Below, piece after piece: positions 37,239 to 45,040 of a DNA stretch of 64,000 nucleotides. The notes beneath the pieces are model-generated. The model saw only the letters and a list, made by a program, of their open reading frames with translations, ran no database searches and had not been told where the DNA came from. A program made the position numbers and the translations under genes. Each line of letters begins with the position of its first letter. Positions within the stretch are counted from its first letter, which is position 1. The DNA lies in the NCBI RefSeq assembly GCF_000172555.1, contig NZ_ABOX02000007.1, positions 1 through 64,000 on the forward strand, in the 5' to 3' direction. The stretch is from Pedosphaera parvula Ellin514 (lineage in GTDB: Bacteria; Verrucomicrobiota; Verrucomicrobiia; Limisphaerales; Pedosphaeraceae).

Positions 37239-37294
37239 TTGAATTCATTTGAAAAGGAGATTTAATTCCGGACTTTCAGGCCCGGCTCCCTGGC

Positions 37295-38053
37295 TTACAG
37301 CCCTTGATAGGCGATCAGCTCAGAGAGGGACAGAGGATAGGCATCCAGGTCCACGTTGCCGGAGATGCCGCAAATGGCGCCCGTGGAGCTGACCTGCCAG
37401 TAGGTCCAGTTATTACCAGTGCCAGGACCCCAGGCATTGCAGCTGGTGCAGCAGGTCCAGGGATGGCCGGTATACAGATTCCCGCCATTGTAGTTGGCGA
37501 TCCAGGCCGACAAGGTGATGCCGGTATTCAGATCACAGGCGCCAGTGCCGGCGCTGCAATAGATGACGGGATGCATGAAGGTCGTTTTCTTGGCCTTGAC
37601 GTCAGCGGACCAGGCGTTAAACCAGGCGGTGTAGGTGGTGGCGCCGACATGGCCGCCGAAGACCTCAAAATCCGCCATCGGATAGAGGGACTTGCCATCG
37701 GTAGTGATCTTGGATCCGGCAAAGGCCCAGAAATAATTAGCCTCGGTGGCAGGACTGATCTGGTCAGGGCGGCAGAAATCATAAGCGCCCATTTGCAGAC
37801 CAGCGGCCTTGCCGTTGCTCATGTCGGAGTTGTAGACGGAGTCCTGATAATAATTGCCTTCGGTGGCTTTGACGAAGGCATACTTTGGTCCGCAACCAGC
37901 AACGCTTGTCCAGTTGGGTGAGCCTTGATAGCTCGAGACGTCGATGCCGAGCAGGTTGTTCGCCTGCGCGCTTTGTGACCCGACGGACATGGCCACTGCA
38001 GCGGCCAGCGCGAGTGATGATTTCATCACAGTGGTTTTTAGTGAGGCTTTCAT
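37295..38053 (-). CDS. Secreted GH25 muramidase, copy A
   Basis: A lysozyme-type enzyme of 252 residues predicted to cut the MurNAc-GlcNAc bond of peptidoglycan. A signal peptide (SSLALAAAVAMSVGSQSAQA) precedes the GH25 barrel, which begins with GIDVSSYQGSPNW (catalytic Asp), then FVKATEGNYYQD and PMADFEVFGG, the DxE active-site pair. It carries eight cysteines (for example TCCTSC), unusually many for the family, suggesting disulfides after export. The frame is open upstream to 38194, but the ATG at 38053 precedes the signal peptide. Two further copies lie at 39722 and 42211. Use on own or foreign cell walls cannot be told apart from the sequence. Confidence 0.9.
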   Translation of the reverse strand: MKASLKTTVMKSSLALAAAVAMSVGSQSAQANNLLGIDVSSYQGSPNWTSVAGCGPKYAFVKATEGNYYQDSVYNSDMSNGKAAGLQMGAYDFCRPDQISPATEANYFWAFAGSKITTDGKSLYPMADFEVFGGHVGATTYTAWFNAWSADVKAKKTTFMHPVIYCSAGTGACDLNTGITLSAWIANYNGGNLYTGHPWTCCTSCNAWGPGTGNNWTYWQVSSTGAICGISGNVDLDAYPLSLSELIAYQGL

Positions 38054-38741
38054 TCTTTGTTCTGCTTTCTTTGTTGCAGGAGGCTTTTTGTTGAGGTCGT
38101 GAAATCTCCCTGCTCCTGCCTTTGATACGGGATTGCACGTTTGAACCGATGAGTTCAAATCATCAAAAATCACACTTGAAAAAGAGGCCACCATATTTTT
38201 TGAAATAAAAAACGGTGCAAACTACTGGTCAACTGGTTTTCGTTTGAACAGCGGATGGACTTGCGGGAGGGCTGGCCGCACAACCCGCAAAATATTAAGT
38301 TTGGTTTATGACACGGAAACGTCTCGCAACCTAAGTTTTCTGGCTGACATTTTTGAGTGTTATGCTTCCAAGCAAAGGGCATAAGGAGAACGTCTTTATA
38401 GATGCGCCTTACGGCTTGGTAGAATTAAGTTGAAAATTAAAGTAGCTGACAATTTCGGTCAATAATTTAGAACCTACATGTTCATGTAGCATTAAATAAA
38501 AACTCTCCAAGTTTGGGACGGGAATTCGTGGGGTGATGGTGTAGCGGATGCCACACCGGGCTTTCTTGCACTGTTGTAGCTGCTGATTTTTCAAGCCATC
38601 ACTTGTTACTCCTGCCGCATACAGGTTACTTTATTTAACAGGAGAAACCGCCCGCCCCTGCATCGGTCGGGCAAGGCAACAGCAGCGCGAAGCTTCGTTT
38701 GACCGAGCCACCACCCCGAGTTGGCCGGCCATCAGATGTTA
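38054..38741. other. Upstream region of GH25 copy A and spacer
   Basis: About 690 bases without a gene. The first 450 are shared with the region upstream of copy B (40481-40930), including an inverted repeat at 38140-38159. The stretch of about 38510-38700 differs between copies. The last 40 bases before the anchored-protein stop codon are shared again (GAGCCACCACCCCGAGTTGG). Confidence 0.6.
38101..38159 (-). promoter_or_regulatory. Conserved element upstream of GH25 copy A
   Basis: Between 48 and 106 bases upstream of the start, GAAATCTCCCTGCTCCTGCC (38101-38120) is followed by the inverted repeat TTTGAAC-CGATGA-GTTCAAA (38140-38159). A second, mutually exclusive pairing is GATGA with TCATC (38148-38164). 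Copy B has the same element; copy C has a related one. It could be an operator or a leader-RNA structure. Confidence 0.45.
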
Positions 38742-39548
38742 TCAGGGATGGGCGCCATTGGCATCAGCGCCATGGGTGCCGGGGTCACCATACATTTGCA
38801 GCACACGAAAGATGGGGCCCACCTCCACATTGGTGCCCAACTGATTGGCTGAAGCCATGTCCAACGCTTCCTGCGCCGCATTCAGGATCTGGTCGCGAAA
38901 CTGACCGGGCGACTGCTGCTCCAGATTTTTGGCCAACTCCAGCACCTCGGAAGGCACGGCCGTGGTCTGGAGCGTCTGCAGCGTGGCGGCCTGGGCTTCA
39001 GGGCCGCCGATTTGCTTGAGCGTATCGATCAGACTCGCGCGCAGGGAGGAGTAACCCAGTTGATCCCCGCCGGCCATCTCGGCGTAGTCGGCATTGGCAT
39101 TCTTATTGAGGGAATCCTGGATGGCGGGCACGGCCGATGCGCCTTGCTGCACCAACTCCGCCAAAATCTCTTTGAATCGCTCCGCCTGCTCCTTCGTGAT
39201 CGGGCCGCGGGTGCCGCTCAGTTCGGTCAGTTCATCCACCAGTTGAGCGGGACTGCGGGGTTCCGGCTGAACCGCCATGGCCGGGGCAGGAACTGCCACC
39301 GGGGATGGCGCCGGGAAATTCGCCCAACTGGGCGTCGCTTTGAGGGCCGGATGGGTTTTGACTTCCGGCACGGAGGCCACCGGAGCCAGCGGTTCGGGTT
39401 TGGGGGCGCTGGTGAATGATTTGAAAGCCAGAATAACACCAATGATGACAACTGCAAAAAGGATGGCACCCGGCAGGACGCCACTGCGCGCTGGTTGGGT
39501 TTTTGACGGGGAATTACGCGAACCGGAGGAGTTGGGAGTTCCGTTCAT
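38742..39548 (-). CDS. Membrane-anchored protein of unknown function, copy A
   Basis: A 268-residue protein that I do not recognise. Residues 1-22 are polar and Ser/Pro-rich, one membrane helix follows (about 23-45; GAILFAVVIIGVILAF), then a Pro/Ala-rich linker (about 46-95) and a helical domain (about 100-250) with HEAT-like helix pairs (ELVQQGASAVPAIQDSL, SSLRASLIDTLKQIGGPEA). The topology suggests an inner-membrane anchor with the helical domain in the periplasm. It differs from copy B (41230-42036) by only about three residues, all in the linker region. In transcription order it follows GH25 copy B, and GH25 copy A follows it. A role tied to the muramidases, such as an inhibitor, is speculation from position alone. 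Confidence 0.75.
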   Translation of the reverse strand: MNGTPNSSGSRNSPSKTQPARSGVLPGAILFAVVIIGVILAFKSFTSAPKPEPLAPVASVPEVKTHPALKATPSWANFPAPSPVAVPAPAMAVQPEPRSPAQLVDELTELSGTRGPITKEQAERFKEILAELVQQGASAVPAIQDSLNKNANADYAEMAGGDQLGYSSLRASLIDTLKQIGGPEAQAATLQTLQTTAVPSEVLELAKNLEQQSPGQFRDQILNAAQEALDMASANQLGTNVEVGPIFRVLQMYGDPGTHGADANGAHP

Positions 39549-39634
39549 AGCCAGGTAATTTAATGAAGTTCAAAGAAAAGGCGAGCAGGAAAAGACATGC
39601 CATCACTCGGCACTGGTGTCAATTTATCGCAAAG

Positions 39635-39666
39635 ATCCGCGCAACTCTTAGCAAAGTTGCGCGGAT
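39635..39666 (-). terminator. Hairpin after GH25 copy B
   Basis: The same perfect 11-bp stem and 10-base loop as at 37207-37238, about 55 bases past the stop codon of GH25 copy B and also 5' of the copy A anchored-protein gene's transcription direction boundary. Confidence 0.65.
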
Positions 39667-39721
39667 TTGAATTCATGTAGAAGGGAGATTAACTCCAGAT
39701 TTCCCTACCTTCCGTCTTAGC

Positions 39722-40480
39722 TTACAGCCCTTGATAGGCGATCAGCTCAGAGAGAGAGAGGGGATAAGCATCCAAGTCGCAGTTGCCGGAGATGCCGCAA
39801 ATGGCGCCCGTGGAGCTCACCTGCCAGTAGGTCCAGTTATTACCTGTGCCAGGAGCCCAGGCATTGCAGCCGGTGCAGCAGGTCCAGGGATGGCCGGTAT
39901 ACAGATTCCCGCCATTGTAGTTCGCGATCCAAGCCGAGAGGTAGATGCCCGTATTCAGATCGCAGGCGCCAGTGCCGGCGCTGCAATAGATGACGGGATG
40001 CATGAAGGTCGTTTTCTTGGCCTTGACGTCAGAGGACCAGGCGTTGAACCAGGCGGTGTAGGTGGTGGCGCCGACATGGCCGCCGAAGACCTCAAAATCC
40101 GCCATCGGATAGAGGGACTTGCCATCGGTAGTGATCTTGGATCCGGCAAAGGCCCAGAAATAATTGGCCTCGGTGGCAGGACTGAGCTGGTCAGGGCGGC
40201 AGAAGTCATAGGCGCCCATTTGCAGACCGGCAGCCTTGCCGTTGCTCATGTCGGAGTTGTAGCTGGCGTCCTGATAATAATTGCCTTCGGTGGCTTTGGC
40301 GAAGGCATACTTTGGTCCGCAACCAGCAACGCTTGTCCAGTTGGGGGAACCTTGATAGTGCGAGACGTCAATGCCGAGCAGGTTGTTCGCCTGCGCGCTT
40401 TGTGACCCGACGGACAGTGCCAATGCGGCAGCCAGTCCGAGTGATGATTTCATCACAATGCTTTTTAGTGAGGCTTTCAT
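39722..40480 (-). CDS. Secreted GH25 muramidase, copy B
   Basis: A 252-residue paralogue of copies A and C. It has the same signal-peptide type (SSLGLAAALALSVGSQSAQA), GIDVSHYQGSPNW, FAKATEGNYYQD and PMADFEVFGG, so all catalytic residues are kept. It differs from copy A by scattered substitutions, including SSY to SHY near the active site, DSVYNSD to DASYNSD, and GNVDLD to GNCDLD, which adds a ninth cysteine. A GTG at 40492 would add four residues; the ATG at 40480 matches copy A. It is preceded by the same upstream region as copy A. Confidence 0.9.
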   Translation of the reverse strand: MKASLKSIVMKSSLGLAAALALSVGSQSAQANNLLGIDVSHYQGSPNWTSVAGCGPKYAFAKATEGNYYQDASYNSDMSNGKAAGLQMGAYDFCRPDQLSPATEANYFWAFAGSKITTDGKSLYPMADFEVFGGHVGATTYTAWFNAWSSDVKAKKTTFMHPVIYCSAGTGACDLNTGIYLSAWIANYNGGNLYTGHPWTCCTGCNAWAPGTGNNWTYWQVSSTGAICGISGNCDLDAYPLSLSELIAYQGL

Positions 40481-41229
40481 GGTATCTTCCACTTTCTCTT
40501 TTTGCAGGAGGCTTTTGGTTGAGGTCGTGAAATCTCCCTGCTCCTGCCTTTGATACGAGATTGCACGTTTGAACCGATGAGTTCAAATCATCAAAAATCA
40601 CACTTGAAAGAGAGGCCACCATATTTTTTGAAATAAAAAACGGTGCAAACTACTGGTCAACTAGATTTCGTTTGAACGGCGAATGGATTTACGGAACGGC
40701 TCACCGCACAACCCGCAAAATATTAAGTCTGGTTTACGACACGGAAACGTCTTGCAACCGGGGTTTTCTGGATAGCATCTGCGACTTTTTTTCCCAAGCA
40801 AGGGGCATAAGGAGAATGTCTTTACAGATGCGCCTTACGGCTTGGTAGAATTAATTTTGAAATTAAAGCAGCCGGCAATTTCGGTCAATAATTTAGAAAC
40901 TACATATTCATGTAACACCAGATAAAACCATCCAAATTAGGAAGAGAATTTAAGGAAGCGAGCCTGTGCGAGGTTGTGCTGGGAGTTGAAAATGGGAATC
41001 CGAACATTTTCGGCAACCCAATGCCAACAGAAGTAAAACTTGTGGCGGGTATTGATGTAAAATTCTCAAGAGTTCAAAAAAGGCAGGCACAAAATGCGAT
41101 TTCAAAAATTCCAAACTATCACTAAAGAATGAATCGCCAAACGTTTTATCTCCTTTTACAAAGAAATACATTCATTCTCCTGAGCGTGAAATGAGCCACC
41201 ACCCCGAGTTGGCCGCCCATCAGATATTA
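40481..41229. other. Upstream region of GH25 copy B and spacer
   Basis: About 750 bases without a gene. Up to about 40930 it matches the region upstream of copy A, with the conserved element at 40529-40587. The stretch of about 40930-41190 is unique. The final 40 bases match the end of the copy A spacer. Short open frames inside have no protein character. Confidence 0.6.
40529..40587 (-). promoter_or_regulatory. Conserved element upstream of GH25 copy B
   Basis: The same GAAATCTCCCTGCTCCTGCC segment (40529-40548) and inverted repeat TTTGAAC-CGATGA-GTTCAAA (40568-40587) as upstream of copy A, at the same distance from the start codon (within one or two bases). Confidence 0.45.
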
Positions 41230-42036
41230 TCAGGGATGGGCGCCATTGGCATCAGCGCCATGAGTGCCGGGGTCACCATACATTTGCAGCACACGAAAGA
41301 TGGGGCCCACCTCCACATTGGTGCCCAACTGATTGGCTGAAGCCATGTCCAACGCTTCCTGCGCCGCATTCAGGATCTGGTCGCGAAACTGACCGGGCGA
41401 CTGCTGCTCCAGATTTTTGGCCAACTCCAGCACCTCGGAAGGCACGGCCGTGGTCTGGAGCGTCTGCAGCGTGGCGGCCTGGGCTTCAGGGCCGCCGATT
41501 TGCTTGAGCGTATCGATCAGACTCGCGCGCAGGGAGGAGTAACCCAGTTGATCCCCGCCGGCCATCTCGGCGTAGTCGGCATTGGCATTCTTATTGAGGG
41601 AATCCTGGATGGCGGGCACGGCCGATGCGCCTTGCTGCACCAACTCCGCCAAAATCTCTTTGAATCGCTCCGCCTGCTCCTTCGTGATCGGGCCGCGGGT
41701 GCCGCTCAGTTCGGTCAGTTCATCCACCAGTTGAGCGGGACTGCGGGGTTCCGGCTGAACCGCCATGGCCGGGGCAGGAACTGCCACCGGGGATGGCGCC
41801 GGGAAATTCGCCCAACTGGGCGTCGCTTTGAGGGCCGGATGGGTTTTGACTTCCGGCACGGAGGCCACCGGAGACACCGGTTCGGGTTTGCGGGCGCTGG
41901 TGAATGATTTGAAAGCCAGAATAACACCGATGATGACAACTGCAAAAAGGATGGCACCCGGCAGGACGCCACTGCGGGCTGGTTGGGTTTTTGACGGGGA
42001 ATTACGCGAACCGGAGGAGTTGGGAGTTCCGTTCAT
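41230..42036 (-). CDS. Membrane-anchored protein of unknown function, copy B
   Basis: A 268-residue near-identical copy of the protein at 38742-39548, with the same single membrane helix (about 23-45), Pro/Ala-rich linker and HEAT-like helical domain. Visible differences are SARKPEPVSP here against SAPKPEPLAP in copy A. The intact frame and the near-absence of even silent changes point to very recent duplication or gene conversion. It lies 175 bases downstream of the GH25 copy C stop codon, with the hairpin at 42123-42154 between them. Confidence 0.75.
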   Translation of the reverse strand: MNGTPNSSGSRNSPSKTQPARSGVLPGAILFAVVIIGVILAFKSFTSARKPEPVSPVASVPEVKTHPALKATPSWANFPAPSPVAVPAPAMAVQPEPRSPAQLVDELTELSGTRGPITKEQAERFKEILAELVQQGASAVPAIQDSLNKNANADYAEMAGGDQLGYSSLRASLIDTLKQIGGPEAQAATLQTLQTTAVPSEVLELAKNLEQQSPGQFRDQILNAAQEALDMASANQLGTNVEVGPIFRVLQMYGDPGTHGADANGAHP

Positions 42037-42122
42037 AGCCAGGTAATATAATGAAGTTCAAAGAAAAGGCGAGCAGGAAAAGACAGGCCATCACTCGGCA
42101 CTGGTGTCATTTTATCGCAAAG

Positions 42123-42154
42123 ATCCGCGCAACTTTTGGTAAAGTTGCGCGGAT
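42123..42154 (-). terminator. Hairpin after GH25 copy C
   Basis: The third copy of the 11-bp hairpin, with the stem unchanged and the loop altered (TTTTGGTAAA instead of TCTTAGCAAA). Conservation of the stem but not the loop supports a structural role. Confidence 0.65.
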
Positions 42155-42210
42155 GTGAATTCATTTGAAAAGGAGATTTAATTCCGGGCTTTCAGGCCCG
42201 GCTCCTTAAC

Positions 42211-42954
42211 TTACAATCCCTGATAGGAGATCAGCTCAGCGAGGGACAGCGGATAGGCATCCAAGTCCACGTTGCCGGAGATGCCGCAAATGGCGCCCGT
42301 GGAGCTCACCTGCCAGTAGGTCCAGTTATTACCTGTGCCAGGAGCCCAGGCATTGCAGCCGGTGCAGCAGGTCCAGGGATGGCCGGTATACAGATTCCCG
42401 CCATTGTAGTTGGCGATCCAGGCCGACAAGGTGATGCCGGTATTCAGATCACAGGCGCCAGTGCCGGCGCTGCAATAGATGACGGGATGCATGAAGGTCG
42501 TTTTCTTGGCCTTGACGTCAGCGGACCAGTCGTTAAACCAGGCCGTGTAGGTGGTGGTGCCGACATGGCCGCCGAAGACCTCAAAATCCGCCATCGGATA
42601 GAGGGACTTGCCATCAGTGGTGATCTTGGATCCGGCAAAGGCCCAGAAATAATTGGCCTCGGTGGCAGGACTGATCTGGTCGGGGCGGCAGAAATCATAA
42701 GCGCCCATTTGCAGACCAGCGGCCTTGCCGTTGCTCATGTCGGAGTTGTAGACGGAGTCCTGGTAATAATTGCCTTCGGTGGCTTTGACGAAGGCATACT
42801 TTGGTCCGCAACCGGCAACGCTTGTCCAGTTGGGTGAGCCTTGATAGCTCGAGACGTCGATGCCGAGCAGGTTGTTCGCTTGTGCGCTTTCCAACCCGAC
42901 GGACATGGCCACGGCAGCAGCCAGGGCGAGTGATGATTTCATCATGGTTTTCAT
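42211..42954 (-). CDS. Secreted GH25 muramidase, copy C
   Basis: A 247-residue paralogue, the first of the array in transcription order. The start MKTMMKSSLALAAAVAMSVGLESAQA is shorter than in A and B, but the mature part is nearly that of copy A (GIDVSSYQG, FVKATEGNYYQDSVYNSD, PMADFEVFGG, GNVDLDAY). The catalytic Asp and DxE residues are kept. Its upstream region differs from those of A and B except for a short related element, so it is likely the ancestral or separately regulated copy. No anchored-protein copy lies upstream of it. Confidence 0.9.
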   Translation of the reverse strand: MKTMMKSSLALAAAVAMSVGLESAQANNLLGIDVSSYQGSPNWTSVAGCGPKYAFVKATEGNYYQDSVYNSDMSNGKAAGLQMGAYDFCRPDQISPATEANYFWAFAGSKITTDGKSLYPMADFEVFGGHVGTTTYTAWFNDWSADVKAKKTTFMHPVIYCSAGTGACDLNTGITLSAWIANYNGGNLYTGHPWTCCTGCNAWAPGTGNNWTYWQVSSTGAICGISGNVDLDAYPLSLAELISYQGL

Positions 42955-43857
42955 GGTTTACTTAGTACTTTTCTGTCAACTAGCTTGCGGAAGCATCGAT
43001 TTGCTATACCTGAAATCTCCCGATGCTCCCGCGATTGTGGAAGATTCCAGATTCTGAACTGATTTGTTTCAGATTCTAAAAGCATGATATGGAAATGAGG
43101 CAGCATAGACCGTGTGCAGTCCCCTCTTCCAGCGGAGACCACAACTGCCCCGAAACAGGATGTACGCGTACCGTTTTTTACGTCCAGTACACTTTATAAA
43201 GACAAATGCCAATCACTCTCGATTACGACCCAAGCTTCTGCAAAACACAGGCCATCCAACAAAGAACTTCAGCTTCAAGAGCAAGGGGCACTCATCCCAC
43301 TCGCATTAATTTTTTTTGACACCAAAACCAACTGCACTGCCAGTCATTCTATTCTTCTGTTTTTCGAATGCAGGCAGGTCGAACCAGGGAAAATTTATTG
43401 ACCGAAATTGGTGATTTTTACGCTTCCAATTGAAAATTGTAAGTTGCACGCAACGAGTTGGAATTTCTGTCGGCCACGGTAGATTAATGCAGAACTGCTG
43501 TCAATCGGAAGAGCGGCTACATGTTCATGTGATGCCGGTCGAAAGTCAGAATTTTGGAAATGTTTTCATAGGTAAATGCAGGTGATTCGCCAGGCGCCAG
43601 CGGCAACAAACGAATGAAGCTGATGGTCACGGCAGTTGCAATGCCATCAATTCATTATTGATCGGGGACACACTGCAATTCGTCGTCAGACTTATATATT
43701 CGTGCCGTGATGCGATTAACTCGAACAATTTGGTTGCCCACATAGCCCCACTCCTCATCCAAGCATCGCGTTCAAAAGAGACCAACGCAGATTGATTTTG
43801 CTGGCATACACCTGGCTGGTTGCTTAATATGGCTCCAGTAACGCTGTCCAACCTCCT
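42955..43857. other. Gene-free region between GH25 copy C and the DUF1573 gene
   Basis: About 900 bases, AT-richer than its surroundings, divergently flanked. The left end holds the related GH25 upstream element: GAAATCTCCCGATGCTCCCGC (about 43013-43033), the inverted repeat TCTGAA/TTCAGA (43053-43073) and the direct repeat CAGATTCT at 43048 and 43070. The rest has only short frames without protein character. I see no tRNA, IS or CRISPR here. Confidence 0.5.
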
Positions 43858-44940
43858 ATGAAAAAACCATTCTTAATGGCAGCATTTAGCCTGGCTGCAT
43901 TAGCGGGTACTCTTGGCACGATAGGTAATCTCAAAGCTGCCGAATCCGAAGCTCCTTCCCTAAGGTCTTCGAGCCTTGCTTCACTGATCAAAGGAATTCC
44001 AGAAATTCAATTTGAAACAAATTTCGTCGATCTTGGAAAAACATCCGGCGGGGAAACTATAACCGGCGTGTTCAAATTTAAAAACGTTGGGGGTGGCACC
44101 TTAAAAGTGGAACCTCCAGTGCCAAGTTGTGACTGTACCGATTCAAAAGTAAGGCCGGACACGCTTGCGCCTGGCGAAAGCGGGGAAGTCACATATACGA
44201 TCAAGTTGGATCATGCACTTAATGGGCAAAGGTACATTAGTGTGCGTTCCAACGATCCTAAAACACCGCTTGTTCAGCTTACGATGCAAATAGACTATAC
44301 CCCGCTTTACCAACTCACCCCAAAAGCACTGGTGATGGTGTTACCAGCAGGAAAAGATGAAGCCCAAGGAAGCTTCATGATCACTCGCACAGATAATAAG
44401 CCTTTGCAAATTGACCGGGTAACCAGTTCCGAGAAATGGATCAGCGCAACATTAGCCCCTTCCACCAACCAACAAGCGAACTCGAATCGAATCCGGGTTA
44501 CTCTTCACCGTCCGCCAGGTCCGCCTGCACTGTTCAAGGCCGCGATCCAAATGTGGAGTAGCAGTCAGCCGGATCAAGCACTTCAAACCATGTCGATGTC
44601 GGGTGAAATCCTGGGAGAGCTGGCCGCCGTTCCACCGAGGTTTTACTGGGTCTTGCCCGATTTTGGAAAAGATAAATCAAAATATCCGGACGAAGCTCTC
44701 ACCAAAAAGGTGGAATTGACTTCCGTGCTGGGTCATGAAGTCGAACTTAAAAACGCCTCCAGTAACATCAAGGGCTTGAGTGTGCAAATTACGCCCAAGG
44801 GCGCCGGAAAAAAGTTCGAGATGATTCTCAAATTTGATGAATTGCCCCAGGAATTCATTAACGGGAAAGTCACGGTCGAGACCTCTTTGGCCTCGCTTCC
44901 CAAAATGGAGATACCGATTACAATCAGCGTGCCCCAGTGA
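43858..44940 (+). CDS. Secreted DUF1573 protein
   Basis: A protein of 360 residues with a signal peptide (FLMAAFSLAALAGTLGTIGNLKA). The segment of about 50-145 is a DUF1573 domain, an Ig-like/ASH-type beta sandwich: IQFETNFVDLGKTSGGE, FKFKNVGGGTLKV, SCDCTDSKV, TLAPGESGEV and RYISVRSNDPKTP. The remaining 210 residues look like further beta sandwiches of similar build. The family is common in Planctomycetes, Verrucomicrobia and Bacteroidetes, with no known biochemical role. It appears to be a single gene, with the SDR gene 100 bases downstream on the same strand. Confidence 0.85.
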   Translation: MKKPFLMAAFSLAALAGTLGTIGNLKAAESEAPSLRSSSLASLIKGIPEIQFETNFVDLGKTSGGETITGVFKFKNVGGGTLKVEPPVPSCDCTDSKVRPDTLAPGESGEVTYTIKLDHALNGQRYISVRSNDPKTPLVQLTMQIDYTPLYQLTPKALVMVLPAGKDEAQGSFMITRTDNKPLQIDRVTSSEKWISATLAPSTNQQANSNRIRVTLHRPPGPPALFKAAIQMWSSSQPDQALQTMSMSGEILGELAAVPPRFYWVLPDFGKDKSKYPDEALTKKVELTSVLGHEVELKNASSNIKGLSVQITPKGAGKKFEMILKFDELPQEFINGKVTVETSLASLPKMEIPITISVPQ

Positions 44941-45040
44941 CATGCTGAATTCTTGACTTGTTGCACATCACCGATTCCCGTTCCAGTGTCTTGACATTAA
45001 TCATTGGCCAGTTAGGTTTCCGCCTTTATGAGCGGTCGAT

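Larger units (their letters stand above)
37207..39634. repeat. Tandem duplication unit 1 (hairpin, GH25 gene, upstream region, anchored-protein gene)
   Basis: The unit begins with the 11-bp hairpin, then a GH25 gene, its conserved upstream region, a divergent spacer (about 38510-38700) and the gene for the anchored protein. The same order recurs directly at 39635-42122, and a partial third copy (hairpin plus GH25) occupies 42123-42954. Boundaries are set at the hairpins by eye. Confidence 0.85.
39635..42122. repeat. Tandem duplication unit 2 (hairpin, GH25 gene, upstream region, anchored-protein gene)
   Basis: A direct repeat of 37207-39634 with the same order of parts. The anchored-protein genes are almost identical at the DNA level, the GH25 genes and upstream regions somewhat less, and the spacers (about 40930-41190 here) do not match. 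Confidence 0.85.

Noticed and set aside
38139-38165. tRNA-like GTTCAAATC in the GH25 upstream region
   Set aside because: No acceptor or anticodon arms can be folded around it; it belongs to an inverted repeat that recurs upstream of copy B.
37295-42954. GH25 genes as part of a prophage lysis cassette
   Set aside because: They have Sec signal peptides, there are three copies in a regular array, and no holin, integrase, capsid, tail or terminase gene is present.
43114-43401. Short open frames in the 900-base gap before DUF1573
   Set aside because: They overlap each other in different frames and show no protein-like pattern or signal sequence.
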